Assembly (NCBI RefSeq): GCF_001949145.1 | Contig: NW_019091443.1 | Span: 1,051,322-1,098,106 of the forward strand | Direction of reading: 5' to 3' | From: Acanthaster planci | Lineage: Eukaryota > Echinodermata > Asteroidea > Valvatida > Acanthasteridae | DNA length: 46,785 nucleotides | In this document: positions 17,247-29,140 of the stretch, one piece after another | Layout of the letters: every line of letters begins with the position of its first letter | Numbering within the stretch: position 1 is the stretch's first letter | Position numbers and translations under genes: made by a program | The notes under the pieces: generated by a model | Seen by the model: only the letters and a program-made list of their open reading frames with translations | The model's database searches: none | Told to the model about the DNA's origin: nothing

Positions 17247-20200
17247 AATTTTTGCTTGAGCCCCATGCGTGCAGCGGCAGCTGGCACAGCACAGCAGTGT
17301 GGTACGGTATATTGTGTACATACACACTGTATGCATATTGGCCGTTCACACGTGCACCATACTAGCAATGAAATCAAGGCTCAAATATGTTCTTACTCAC
17401 ACATGACTTTTGCACACATGGGGAATATAGTCTGTGAATCTGCATGGACGCCTTGTTACAAGGCTAGTACCACATGGTGTAACGATGAAATCACAGTAGC
17501 AAAACTCAAGACTAATTACATATTTCTTCTTGAATTGAGTGAAACCTACACGTAGTAAGCTTAAAGCTTGGTGCACCATAGCTGAATGGGCCCTCAGAAG
17601 TGTTCAATAATGAGTGAAGTTACATACATTTTAAGGCTCAGATTTAATGTAAACTCTCTGAATTTTGTCGCAATCCTGCCAAAGGAAACGGCAGGTCGAT
17701 GTCCAACATTAACATATTGTGATCTACGACTTTTGCATGCAGTACCTTCTCTGACTTTACTGTACATGTATGTCTGTATAAGATCTGATTTAACACACGA
17801 GGAGTAGCACATGAATTGTCCGTTGATTAATCATAGCAAGTTTTTGGCAATCTCGCGCCAGTGGGAAATCAAGGGGTGGGGTGTGCAGTATTTATTGTCC
17901 GGATTTTAAAAAAAATTTTCACTAAAGAAATTTTGTAAAAAGTTGGAAACATTGCAGAGTTTTTCCAAACAATATTGTTGTTATTTTTGTTTCTTGAGCG
18001 TCTTGTATGTTTTTGTAGTTTTGGTTTCAGACAGATTTTTAATTACATATACTGTACATCTTCATCAGAATTATGGATGTTTGCTAGAGATAAAAAAACT
18101 CCAACATGACTACTCGACAAGTAAAGAAATGAGTCCTTGCTACTGACACTACATTTCCTGTCTGTAAACTTGAGTTTTGCTCGATTCTGATATCGATAGA
18201 GAATTTAAAAATTGGATATGTTTAAGTTTAAGAGCAGCCAATGGGTTGAAACGTAAAAACCGTGTAAATAAGCATCATAGCCAAGGACATAATATTCATC
18301 AGATTAGAGATGATTGTGTCCATTCCAATTTTGTGAACTAATTCGACCAGCATGTCAGGTATGATAGGTTCTGTCCTGTTCTTTGGCTTAGATAGTGATC
18401 ACTTGTGTCATTCTACCAAATGGGTGACCAATGAGTCCTTTGTCAGGTTTATTGGATCCTAGAGACTTGCCATGGTGTGAGCCCAGGAGATTAAGGCTAT
18501 TGTGTTCATGATGGGAAATGGGGAGTTAGTCAGATCGGCCAGATGAGTCAAAGTGCTATGATGTACTGGTCCGCTGGTAGTGGTGATTTCTTATGAGGTA
18601 GTGTTTTACACGCACCGCTGATCTGTACTGGCTTCGGAGACTGTAGTCTGAGATATGGGTGAAAGATTCAAGGGTACATGTAAACAGTGGGGCCCAAACA
18701 AGCGACCTTGTCACTTAAAGTGGGTGGGCAGGGTTCAAAAGGACACATGCGTGTACCTTTCGAAGCTCCATGCATTTCTCTACACCCAAGACCTACATGT
18801 ACCTTGTCTTTAACCTTGGATGGTATGGATAGAGGAGGAAACAATCATCTAGAGCGTTCAGACAATGAGGAACAAGAGCTTGAGCCAGTACGGCTAGAGT
18901 TGGGCCAGGATAAGACCGGAGGCAAGACAGTAGAATGAAGACGATAACCAAAGCAAGACCATAGATTACTGTTAAGATACATGTATTGATAATTGATTCA
19001 GAAATGACCAATTTCTGAATCAATTATCAATTATTACCAGAAGGCTGGTGGTAGAAAAGACGACAAGTCCCCCTGCAGATAAAACCTGCAACCCAAGGAA
19101 GGTTGCAGCCAGCCTAAGTTCCAGATACCCTGGGAAAAGTTTCAGGAGAAAACGACTGACACAAAAACAAGGTTTTGGGAGGACTGCTTCATCCACATCA
19201 CCCCAAGGTTCAACCTCCTCAGGATGTTCTTGTGCATTCTCAGTGCCTGTTCTGATGTCAGCTTTACTAGAGGGAGCCCTACTAGGAATACTACATGGAT
19301 CCATTGAACTTTTATGGCAAGGTTTCGATCTGTCCATATGGCCATATGGCTTCATGCCCTTTAACCTCTGAATGCCTTAGACTACATGTACGTCCAATGC
19401 TTTTCAGCATTAAATACAGTTCATGCCATTTTAAGTGATGCTTGGGGCTAACCCTTTCCTTCTTGGCAGGGTTGAACAACCATGCAAAGTCTTCTTGGAT
19501 GCTGGGACACTCAACCAATAATCTTAATTCTTCTTTATGTGCCTCATGGCGCTTTGAGCCCTCTCATGAGCACTGTGGGTCTGGTCCCTCAAGCATTGTG
19601 CGTAGTTGCTTCATTTTCACTTTGGGTCAGCTGCACTTCTGTTAAATCAATGTGCGACTTCTTGCCCCAACATCATCATTTTCCCCTAATCCTGTCAGCC
19701 TGTGTCATACATTTTTATGCACTGCACAGTGGTTTAAAACCATATTTGACCCAGACATCAGTACATATCGGGACAATAAAGGGTCCAAATTCCTAAAAAC
19801 TATATCAAACATGTTTCAACATCATCTCCAAATACTGAAAACTAGGTTGAAAAGATCTAAACCGGAGAATTCACCGAAATGGTCAAAAACAGGAGCAAAA
19901 TCTGAAAGAGGGCGCTACTTATGCACAGCGCTCTCTTTGGCTGTGTATGCATAAACGTTTGTTCTGCTATACCTGTGCGGTATTATAACAATCTTTGTTG
20001 TTGGTTTGGGGGTAAATAAAGATTAAATGAAAGTTTCAGTGATTTTTACAAACATTTTAATGGGTACTTTTTTATGTCGGTTGCATACCCCAATTTCAAA
20101 GCCAGTCAAATTCTGAAATAAATTATTGAGTTTAGAGTTTTCTAATTACATCTTCATGAAATGAATGGAACACCTGCTGGAGTTCCTTTTGCCTTATCAA

Positions 20201-22200
20201 AGGAAGTAATTAAACAGCTTGATTTGTTTTGATTTATTCACTATTTTCACAAAAAATAATTACAAAAAATAAAATAAAGGAGAGCAAATTCAAAGATTCA
20301 CAAAAGTGGAAATAATATGGAGATAACACAAAAAAAGTTAACTTATTTCCTTTGTGGAAATCATTTGTAAATAGCCTCATGCCACGATCAACAATTTTTT
20401 TCTCTTCATGTCATATAAAACAAACTAACTGAGTTTGGGATAGTCTATTTTTCACGGCCTCTAGATGTACTTGCAGTTCATCTAACATCTCGTCCGTTTG
20501 CTAGGTCCCACTTCATCTAGCTGTCTGGGGGATTTAATTCTTGGGTGAGTGCAAACATCAGCTTCAGCCTTTTTGGACAAGCCTCGGCAACAGTAATTGA
20601 TGATGTGTCATTTGTTTTGGAGATGGCTCTTTCTCAAAAATTAGAAATGATTCATCAAAGAAATATTTCTTGAATGCTTCGGGGCAATAGTAGTGATTTG
20701 TTCAATTTAATAATTTTGCCCCTCAAAGTTTTTAGTTGCTTGGAAATGTACAGTTACGTGAACTTTCCCTTTAAGTTGAAGTCTGGTATAATTTCTCCAG
20801 CTACGGTTACAGTCTGGCTTCTTGTATTTATTCCAGATCTCATCGTTAGAGAGTTCCATATTCCTGGCCATTGAAGATAGGAAAATGTGAAATATGTAGC
20901 TTTGCAAATTGAGAGTCAGATGGCTACCTGTGGGTTGGTTTCAGGTGGGGGGAGTTCCGGGAAATAAAGCTCTACTGAGTCACAATAAAGCCATTAATGT
21001 CTGCTCTACATCACAATGACAGCTCAATGACTTTTTGTCTCTTTTGTTTTTTTTGACTGGACAAAAATCAGTCCAAGATGAAAGTACCGGTTTATCTGGC
21101 TTCCCCTGAGAAAACACGTCTGGTTGGCTAAAATAGTATTTACCCTTTTCGGTCTGCTCACATACTGTTCTCTATCCCGGTCAAGTTTACAAAAAAATAA
21201 AACTTTGTTGGTTTGTAATTTTTTTGGCAAGAATTTTCGTCAACAATGCATCTCACATTCCATGCAGCCAGTGGTAAGATATCCTTATTTCATCGCAGAT
21301 GGGAGAATAAAGCACAACTAAAGAGGTTTTACGTCATAAAAAATGTAACTAGCAAACCGTGTGGGATCAGAGAGAAAAATGTACAGGCATGAGTTGCTGA
21401 ATTGCGCGAACTATTCATGTCAACAGAGGGCAGTCGTTTGCATGCAATTGGCAATATTTCTAGTGAAAACATTGATGGAAATTTCATTTCGAAATGGATG
21501 TTACAGGATTTCCGTCAAATTCCATGGTAATGATTCTCTCTCCGATTTTGACAACTCCCCTCAATGCATTCTTTGCTTTCCAGTTCAACATCAGCCCTAT
21601 TCCTCCTTGCACTGACTTTGTGTCAGTTTTCTTTGCAGGGAAGGGTTGATAAGGTACACCCCTTCGATGTTAATCTCATCTCGGAATGGAGATACCGTAG
21701 CTGCTTGCCTGCGATGCTAACTCTGTGCATCATGCCCACACGCCCTACCGACCTTGTTAGCCAGTGAGGTTAACTGGTTGGGGAGTGGTTTTCATGGTGC
21801 AAGGGCATTGCTATATGGGGTGGGCCTGCACACCATGGCTCTGGGAACCGCTGCTGCTCCAAAATCCCCTACAGACCAGCCTGAGGTCACGAGAGTCCTA
21901 GTTAAGCCTGGTTTCCATGTGGTTGTAATGCAGATGATCCAAAAAACGTCAAGACTTAGACAAATGCAGAAGAGATGCTGTGCAACGTCATTCCACCAAA
22001 AAATGAAACAAAATTGCATCCAAAACTTGGAAAATTTTTGCACAAAATGCCTTTTTTTTGGGAAGCCTCCTGAAGCTAAAACTGACACTCCAGTTTGATG
22101 TAATTTGTTAATGGTCAGCTATTTTGTTGATTGGGGCTGTGAGAGAAACGTTGTATGCCTGTCATGCCAGTGTGCGTGTTTGTGCAGGCCTACTCAGTAA
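17247..22200. other. Non-coding stretch
   Basis: No exon or transposon protein is recognised. Overlapping ORFs on both strands at 19020-19520 are moderately long but match nothing I can name. A perfect hairpin is at 18985-19031. Confidence 0.4.
18985..19031. repeat. Perfect 21-bp hairpin with 5-nt loop
   Basis: ATTGATAATTGATTCAGAAAT and its exact reverse complement flank GACCA. Perfection over 42 stem bases is far above chance and suggests a young foldback or a structured transcript. Confidence 0.9.
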
Positions 22201-22204
22201 CTCA

Positions 22205-22417
22205 ATGCAGACAGTCAGCAAAATTAAAGTGGGCTCAACTTTGCTAATCTGTTTGGGGCTTATTTTGTCTGGATTATCAGTGATACTTCTGTTTGACATG
22301 GTGCCTTATGTCTGCGTTGCAGTTTGCATCGTGATTGTGGTGCTCTCTGCATTTCTTATGTGGATATGGAAACCAGGCTTTACTGTGTGCTGCCATGAAG
22401 TGCACTGGAGGAGATAA
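22205..22417 (+). CDS. Small hydrophobic ORF, speculative
   Basis: A 70-codon frame from ATG 22205 contains two consecutive hydrophobic segments (STLLICLGLILSGLSVILLF and VPYVCVAVCIVIVVLSAFLM) and ends with Cys and His residues. No splice sites or homology are evident. It could be a small membrane protein, an exon of an unseen gene, or chance. Confidence 0.2.
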   Translation: MQTVSKIKVGSTLLICLGLILSGLSVILLFDMVPYVCVAVCIVIVVLSAFLMWIWKPGFTVCCHEVHWRR

Positions 22418-22626
22418 TGGAGAGGTTGAAAGAGCCTTATGCATGCACATTGCACACAGAATCCATGTTTGCCCCAAAATGGGGCTAGCCAGCAGCGGCA
22501 GAGGTAGAGAGTGGCTTGTGCAGGGGTGACTATGACAACACTACTGCACCAGATGTATTACACACACTCTGTGACTATCAACAAGGAGCCATTTTGATAT
22601 TTTGTAAGGGCACAAGTCTCCTGTGT

Positions 22627-22940
22627 TCACATACCCCTGCCCAGCCTGCCTATATGTATGCAAATTTCCCATGTGCCTATTACAATACGGGCGATTCACA
22701 ATAGTGCGCCACCAAGAGTTTGCAACATGTTGGCCAATCACAATGTGTGAAATCTGTCGACCCAATGCACGTTCAGGAAGGGTTGACAAATTTCGTGCCT
22801 TGTGATTGGCCAATGCATTGCAGACTCTTGGGGGCACACTATTGTGAGTCGCCCGTATTCGCTGAAAAGACTTGATTATACATACTGCCCCTTGACCCTC
22901 CAGAGGGCACTGTAATCCCACTGCCATGTTCGTCCTTCTT
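22627..22940 (+). repeat. Left inverted terminal repeat of DIRS copy 1 (split by MITE)
   Basis: Matches, in inverted orientation, 26690-26850 and, in direct orientation, 43312-43450. The match is interrupted only by the MITE at 22687-22856 and resumes with CGCTGAAAAGACTTGATTA. Confidence 0.78.
22687..22856. mobile_element. MITE of about 170 bp nested in the DIRS terminus
   Basis: Inverted arms of about 60 bp begin ACGGGCGATTCACAATAGTG and end CACTATTGTGAGTCGCCCGT, with further pairing through CCAAGAGT and TTGGCCAATCACAA. Flanks read ACAAT on the left and ATTCGC on the right. The other DIRS copies read CCTATTACAATT...CTGAAAAG straight through here, proving an insertion. Confidence 0.82.
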
Positions 22941-23370
22941 TCTCAATGCCTATCATTTACAGATGTGTCTTTTATGGCATTTTCGGAGTTTCAAGTTCTG
23001 TGCCTTTGGTGTTTGTGAATTGACTTGATTTCTGTTTACAAAAAAAGAGTGACTTCTTATCTGTTGGTAAGAGTGCTTTTTCTCGTATTTCGTTTTTCGT
23101 ATGTTTTGTCGTTTCTGCCCCTTTTTTTCTGTGCATAATCTACAGGTTTGGGTGTGACCTACCATAGTGTGTGGTGTATATGGCCCTTGTACACGGCTGG
23201 GCAGCCCTTTGCTCTCTATGTGGTGCGTGCATTCGCATTGTAACTGCGCAACGCTATATGGATCTGGCAGTGGAGCGGGGCTTGGCACGCTGCCCCACTC
23301 CTTTGTGGTGCAGTTTGCGTTATCCGATTAATGACCTTGGTGGGAGAGACCCAGTGGAGTGAACAGGCCG

Positions 23371-23660
23371 GGGTTGAGTGTGCTATGCCGTAACACTACC
23401 CTGGACCTTTATCCACATGATGGGGTTGAGCGTGTTATGCCGCAACAATAACCTCGCTCACTGATGACCACTACCGGAACTGATTGGGCTGAGTGTGCTA
23501 TGATGCAACACTGCCCTTGATCACTGATGACTGCTCTGTACACCTACTGACTGGGCTGAGCAAGCTGGGCCACAACACTACCCTTAGTCATTGACACCCA
23601 ATCCGCACATCTTCTGGTCGGGTTGAGCGTGCTATGCTGCAACACTACCCTTGATCACAG
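23371..23660 (+). repeat. Tandem repeat in the DIRS leader, five units of 51-67 bp
   Basis: Each unit contains GGG(T/C)TGAG(T/C)GTG(C/T)TATGC, CAACACTACCC and a TGATCACTGA-like tail, starting near 23371, 23422, 23484, 23551 and 23618. DIRS copy 2 has about two such units near 43855-43940, so the array varies in length between copies. Confidence 0.7.
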
Positions 23661-24769
23661 TGACCAGAGAATGATAAGTGGTTCCTTCTCTATGCTGCGG
23701 GTATCTGCATCGCTAACTACTGCATCCCTGGGTGACCTTACCGACCGATGGCCCAGCTCCAGATCACATCCCGGATTGTGGTGACTCCCTCCGTTCCGAA
23801 CATGGTTCGGCTCTCCTCTGTTGGCCTTCAACCTCTCTCTTCTGAGGATGTTGGCAATGATTCTATTGCTGGCCTGACCCGATCTGAGGGTCACCTCCGC
23901 CTTATTGAGTGTGACATGATCCACGTTTCCGGGCTCCTGTCGTCAGACTCTACGCCTGCGGAGCAAGCACACATTTCGTTCAAGCGTCACCAGGGTTCTT
24001 CCGTCAAAGTTCCCGGCAGCTCAGCCAGCTTCAGCCGACCACGACCTGCATTTTGGACATTCTGCTGATGCTGCGGGTCTTCAGGTTCTTCCTTCAGGTT
24101 CTACAACCGACGTCTGAAACTACGTCATTGGGCACTTAGGTGCAGTAACAATCAACTGCGATCTCCGAACAGGCTCCCTTTATCTCTGACTGGTGATCAT
24201 ACTATTTAATTCCGCATTCACACCTCGGGCATCCAAGTTCACTTCTCATTGTCGCGAATTTCACATGTTCCTTTCGTCTGCAATTCCGGCATCTCCATAT
24301 ATTCTTCTGTTCGACCTGGCCACGCCCCACACTATCTGAACACAAGTTCCTTTGTAGTGGGCGTGTCCAAAGTTTGCATACCGCGAACATTAAGAGGTCT
24401 GGTAAAAGTGTGGCTACTGACAGTAATATGTTTTTGATTTGTCATGGTTGCCCTTTGACTGCACCCTGCGCAATCAAAACAAATGCTGTACTCAGCAAGT
24501 GTTTTGTCAATGTCACCATATTACCCGTTCATGCTCTTTGTGCTAGTGAATAATTAGGAGTATTAAAATACTTGGATGCTGAATGAAATAGAATATCTTG
24601 ATTCTTAATCATGGAGCGACTTCAATCTTCTTACCTGCAATTTTTGCAATGCATGCAGAATGACCTTATTCCCATGCATGTTATGATATGGCCCTAGTCC
24701 TCTAAACTAAGGGATACAAATGGCCACTTTGAACATAGTTCAATGTAATAAGGCTTATTATTCATTTCT

Positions 24770-25140
24770 TAGTGAAAATCTCAGCCTCTTTTTGCACGTT
24801 GGCCGGCCTTACTTTTGTCCCTCCAAGTCCTGATGTGACTGCGACGACGGATGCATCGCTGTACTGAGGGGGAGCCCATCTCCACTCCGTGCCTCTGGGG
24901 CCAAGGACACTGCCTCGAGATAAACATATCAATGTGTTAGAACTCCAAGCGGTGTTCAACACTCTTGGTCACTTCTGACAGCACTTTAAGGCTGTTCTCA
25001 AGTCCAGAGCGACGCCTTCAAGCTGTCCACATAGTGGAAACCAGCAAGAGCACAGCAGTCACTCTCTCTTGGGTGTTGTACAGAGTGGACTCTTTATCCG
25101 AATGTTGTCAGCCAGATTTTCTCGGAGCAGGGTCCATTGC
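24770..25140 (+). pseudogene. RNase H remnant of DIRS reverse-transcriptase protein
   Basis: The plus frame shows TDASLY, a TGA, then GGAHLHSVPLG, and KHINVLELQAVFNTLGHF, the Asp- and Glu-containing blocks of the RNase H domain that follows the reverse transcriptase in DIRS polyproteins. Downstream text to about 25500 is the frameshifted C-terminal extension. The RT catalytic block itself is not visible upstream, so most of the RT has been lost. The TGA inside the first block and further frame breaks make it inactive. Confidence 0.68.
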
Positions 25141-25499
25141 TCTCACAATGTCTACCTTCCAATGATCTGCTTCAGATTCCTTTATCCATGGGTGTGGGCC
25201 CTCTGGCATTTATCTTCCCTCCAATATCCCTCACCCTGTGGGTCCTGTCCAACTGTGGTTTCAAAGATGGACGAGACTCCTGGTACGACGGCTGCTGGTC
25301 CTTCCGTCAGAGAGGACATCCCCTGTCAGCCCAAGTCAGAGATCTTTCACCCACCACCGGAGAGTTTTCACTTGACGCGCTGGATGTTATCCAACGACCT
25401 TTCAGGGCGACGGGTTCTTCTGCAGATGCTGTGTCTAGTTCAGCCCAGGGTCAACGGCTGTCCACTCACAAGATTTACACCAGAGGGTGCGAAGACCAC

Positions 25500-26360
25500 A
25501 ATGTTTCTCCAACCGAAGCTCCTGTGAGCTCTTTTGAAGGCTTTTTCAGGTATCTGTTTTCACGCGGGCCTCCAGGTTACTGCCATCCGCAAATATTGGT
25601 CGGCCTTGCCAGCTGTCCACTAAGACTTCAGCAATTGCTCAACTCTCGCGACAATGCTGCTATCCTGTGTCTCCAAGGGATGTTTGTCGGGCATCCTCAC
25701 GTCAAATGCCTTGTCTTATCCTGGGACCTTGGAAGCTTTCCTCAAGTTCTTGCCAGTCCCATTTTTTTGAACCACTGGCTGATGTGTCTACCTGCATCTC
25801 AGCATTAGGCTGGTGCTCCTCCTCATGGTTGTTACATCAAGACAAGGTAGCGAGCTACATGCCCTGTCGATTGCCGATGGGCACAGCTACGGGGAGTCAC
25901 ACAGGGTTCGTCTTGTCCCAACCATCGGGTTCCTGGCAAAAAATCAGGCACCTACCTTGTGGTCTCCCGACATATTCGTTGTCAACATAGCCTCTCTTTC
26001 GGGAGATGGCTCTGACTAGAGATGGTGTCCGGTTCAGACTCTCAAGTGATATCTTGCGAGGATGGAGCATTGCCGAGAATCTAATTCCCAGCTCTTCGTC
26101 ACCATGATGAAACCCTTTTCACCCAGCGTCAAAGGATACTATTGCATATACTATTACAAAAGCTGAGACTGGCCTGCACAACATGATGAGATGAGCGATC
26201 TCACATTAGGGCCACATGACATTCAGGCTCCCTCTGCATCCTGGTCATACTTCAGAGGAGTTCCTCTAGTTCAAATCAGCCAGGCGGCTTGCTGGAAATC
26301 TTCTTGTTCCTTCATCGAGTGTTACCTGAAAGATGTTCTGCAGAGTGAAACAGCCCATAT
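25500..26360 (+). pseudogene. Tyrosine recombinase remnant of DIRS copy 1
   Basis: The integrase-like recombinase of DIRS elements joins circular cDNA to target DNA. The N-terminal SAM-like part (FFRYLFSRG, then an IRKYWSAL-like block in another frame) precedes MVVTSRQGSELHALS (25824-25868), where the first catalytic Arg lies in RQGSE. The frame continues as RLVPTIGFLAKNQAPTL (about 25910-25960). After a break, HDIQAPSASWSYFRGVP (26214-26264) holds the HxxR-type box with Gln in place of the second Arg. Then AACW and ECYLKDV, with the presumed nucleophilic Tyr, end near 26330. Several frameshifts plus the Arg-to-Gln change show that it is dead. Confidence 0.75.
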
Positions 26361-26503
26361 GGCACACTGAGCTTGCGCTCGGCAGTCTGGACAATGTCCA
26401 GCACTGTTCCGAGCCAGACAGTCTAATGGTGGATACTTCAACCTAGGGGTTTCTTCTGGTGAGTGCTTGCTCTGATGGCGCCTGCCTTATGTTTCTATTA
26501 GTA

Positions 26504-26526
26504 ACTACACTACACTACACTACACT
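26504..26526 (+). repeat. ACTAC pentanucleotide microsatellite
   Basis: About four and a half ACTAC units just before the internal complementary region of the DIRS copy. Confidence 0.8.
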
Positions 26527-26562
26527 CCCCTCGCCGACCCACCTCAAGGGTACGGTGCCACT

Positions 26563-26660
26563 CTGCATATGTAGGCTGGGCAAGGGTATGTAAACGCAGG
26601 AGACTCCTCCCCCACATGGAGTGGGTTGGACCTCGAAGTGATACTTACCCCTGCCCAGCC
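26563..26660. repeat. DIRS internal complementary region
   Basis: Contains TATGTAGGCTGGGCAAGGGTA, the complement of the left terminus. It then has TCCTCCCCCACAT...GATACTTACCCCTGCCCAGCC, the complement of the right end at 26822-26873. Adjacent complements of both termini are diagnostic of DIRS1-group elements. Confidence 0.72.
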
Positions 26661-26689
26661 GCTCCCGCCCGTCCTTCCCCATTTTGGCT

Positions 26690-26875
26690 CCGGTGGTTTT
26701 CACTGCTTTGAAAAGAAGGACGAACATGGCGGTGGGATCGCAGTGCATTGTGGAGGGTCTAAGGGCAGTATGCATAATCAAGTCTTTTCAGTGAATTGTA
26801 ATAGGCACATGGAAAATTTGCATACGTAGGCTGGGCAGAGGTAAGTATCCCTAGGATACCTGACCCACACTAATG
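26690..26875 (-). repeat. Right inverted terminal repeat of DIRS copy 1
   Basis: Reverse complement of the left terminus (GGGCAGTATGCATAATCAAGTC..., AATAGGCACATGG, CATACGTAGGCTGGGCAG), extended outward by GGTAAGTATCC and CACACTAATGTGGGGGAGGA. Confidence 0.78.
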
Positions 26876-27511
26876 TGGGGGAGGACTTTGCCGGTTTTAT
26901 ATAATGCACAAAAGTAAAATGCCCCAAAAGCACAAATGCAGTTTTTCCCTTAATATTTTATAAAAAGTAGTGACACTTGAGCATTCTGTAACCCTGATAA
27001 TTCCTTCAACCTCTGGATGAGTTTTAATGTTCAATATTTTAAGTATAATTCTTAAAATACTCGTTCAGAATGTGTGCTGCTGTGCACTTGCAGATACAGT
27101 TTTTAAAAAATAATCATTTTGTCCAATTACTTTCAATAGGGAATAAGGAAATGTACTTTTGGAAGAATAATATGAAATTGATGCATTATTTTTCTTGCCG
27201 TCTTTGAAATCTTAGTATGTGTATACCGATAGCGAGTGAAGACAAACCTGCATGAGCAAGGAGACCTAGGTACAATATCGCTGGACATGCAAGTTTGTTA
27301 CTAAAATTTGTTTTTTACCCATCTCCAGTGACTTTTACAAAATATTACTTGACAAAGACAAAGGCAGAATTCCAACATGAGTGTTTCAGTAAGGAATTAT
27401 TTTTCCAAAAATTATTGAACGTGATAGGACGGCCCAATGTAAAATCCCCGTAGGCAGACCTTGCAAGAGTTCTGGAAGCTCCCTGCGTGACCTTTTACTT
27501 TCAGGCTCTAT

Positions 27512-27580
27512 TTACATATGTAGGCCGGGCAGGGGTAAGTATCACGAGGAGACCCAAGCCACACTAATGTGGGGGAGGAG
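27512..27580 (+). repeat. Solo DIRS right-end fragment
   Basis: CATATGTAGGCCGGGCAGGGGTAAGTATC and CACACTAATGTGGGGGAGGAG repeat the outer right end of DIRS copy 1 without adjoining element sequence. Confidence 0.65.
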
Positions 27581-28849
27581 TATCACAGGTGTTCAAGACA
27601 CATACCAAAATAAAGTTCACTTCCTCATCTTTCATTTTCCTTTCAATTTTCAGTGGCTTAACCAATGACTTTTGAAGACATCTCCAGAGAGAATCACCCC
27701 TCAAATCAGTCATATGGGCCATCGCCTTTGTGAGAATTGATGCCTTCACTCCATTGCAAAATAGAGCAATTTGGAGGTCCCTGTTTGGTCCGATACTTTC
27801 AGAAATACATGCTGGCAGTCCTGCCCGTGGATTTCATCCACCTTTTTAACGAACCACCCAGTCCGTGTGCCACAAAATGCTTTAATAGCAGAGAATTTGA
27901 CAGCTTACAAATTGTCTGCACAGGAAATTTACCGGCCTGCAACCACAAAGGCCAGCTCTTTTGGGAACAAAGCATGCATGTGAGTCTGCATACATGGCCT
28001 TGCTGATTGCACGTCGTTTTCAGATAACCTTCATGAATCAACACGCAAATGAATCAACACGTACATGTACGTGTATAACTACTATTTCAGTATTGTAAGG
28101 TCTAGACCGTCAGAATCATATTGAGAACAGCTGTGGGTGTTAAAGTAGTCGTACTCTATGTTATACACACACATACTCATCACACTCATTCTCATGCGCC
28201 CTTTGGTATGACAATTTTATCCAGCTATAGGCTGAAATCTCATCCATCTGTGGGGTTCATTAAAACCTACATGTACTTGAAAAAGTGCATCGTCCTCTCT
28301 TTATATCTTGGCCTTCTAAGCTTGTCTAAGTTTGCTGTCCTCTAGAAAATGTTTGAAAAGAAAGCTTTTCCATAGAATACTGGAATACTGCCATTTGTTT
28401 GGTTTTTTTTTGGCCTGCTTGCTTGGTTTTTTCATTTAATGCTTAGATTTTTCATTTTCAAGACGGCACAGGTGAGGCAGGTTTATGTCAGTGGTCCCGC
28501 ATTCATTAACTTGTTCTCATTTGTGTACATCATCCTGCATGTGCTGGTACAAGTAAACATACATAAAGCGGTTAATATGTGGTCTGCAACACACCTTGGA
28601 AGTCCTGGATTGGCCAGAGGGCATGCCACAACTCTTGTCTTAATTTCTATGGTATCACTGGTTGTCACGTGCAAAAGACCTACCATCACCCATTATGTGT
28701 AAGTGATCTGGACCGCCAGAAATGAAAAGAAGTCCACATAATTATGTGTGCTCACCTTACACACTTCCACCCCCAATCCATCCCTCCACCATAGTGCATG
28801 TCATAGTGGGAATAATTTACTTTTTCATGTAAATGTTTGCTTTCCTCAG
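27581..28849. other. Host flank upstream of the first recognised transporter exon
   Basis: No exon is recognised. The upstream transporter exon, needed because the 28850 exon starts mid-codon, is not identified here or further left. Confidence 0.4.
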
Positions 28850-28949
28850 GTGTTTGAATATTTTAATGGATTTTGCCAACCTTTTCAAAGCATTCATCGG
28901 TGTGAACTACCTGTCTATTGCCTTTGCAATCAGCCAGAGTGGCATTGGG
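28850..28949 (+). CDS. SLC36-like amino-acid transporter, exon encoding TM1
   Basis: Exon of 100 bp, preceded by a pyrimidine-rich TTTGCTTTCCTCAG acceptor and followed by GTAAGT. It begins with the last base of a split codon, then reads ILMDFANLFKAFIG and NYLSIAFAISQSGIG: the first, partly unwound transmembrane helix of the amino acid/auxin permease fold. Human SLC36 proteins have a conserved N-terminal block of this kind that binds the substrate backbone. It ends in phase 0 and joins the exon at 41511, giving an uninterrupted TM1-TM2 segment. These carriers move small neutral amino acids with protons across plasma or lysosomal membranes. The Gly that usually follows the IG pair appears as Val-Asn, which may change substrate preference. 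Confidence 0.85.
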
Positions 28950-29140
28950 GTAAGTTTGTGTCTTTTTGTTCAATTTATTGAATTATGGTCAGAGTTAACT
29001 CAGTGCCTGGTACTGTATGTACATGTAAATATAGAAACATGATGATACTAATAATAATGATGATGCCTTTCCCTTTATATAGGGTTACAATGTATGTAGT
29101 TAAGGGATTGATTTTGTGACAGGTCAAATTAACTGACGAG

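Larger units (their letters stand above)
22620..26875 (+). mobile_element. DIRS1-like tyrosine-recombinase retrotransposon, copy 1 (decayed)
   Basis: About 4.3 kb. Outer ends are inverted: left terminus from ACCCCTGCCCAGCC (about 22627) through CCATGTGCCTATTACAAT and, after a nested MITE, CTGAAAAGACTTGATTATACATACTGCCCCTTGACCC. The same text lies in reverse complement at 26690-26850. Near the right end an internal complementary region (26563-26660) joins the complement of one terminus to the other, the hallmark of DIRS1-type circular intermediates. Inside are a tandem-repeat leader, a decayed gag-side region, an RNase H remnant and a tyrosine-recombinase remnant, all in plus orientation. Frameshifts and stops are numerous. 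A related copy lies at 43309-46637. Established knowledge: DIRS elements integrate with a recombinase and make no target-site duplication. Confidence 0.8.

Noticed and set aside
19020-19518. Overlapping ORFs on both strands
   Set aside because: Possibly a decayed transposon, but no recognisable block on either strand.
25137-25808. 223-codon plus-strand ORF as a novel gene
   Set aside because: It passes through DIRS sequence but switches relative to the recognisable RNase H and recombinase blocks, which lie partly in other frames; it is a by-product of decay.
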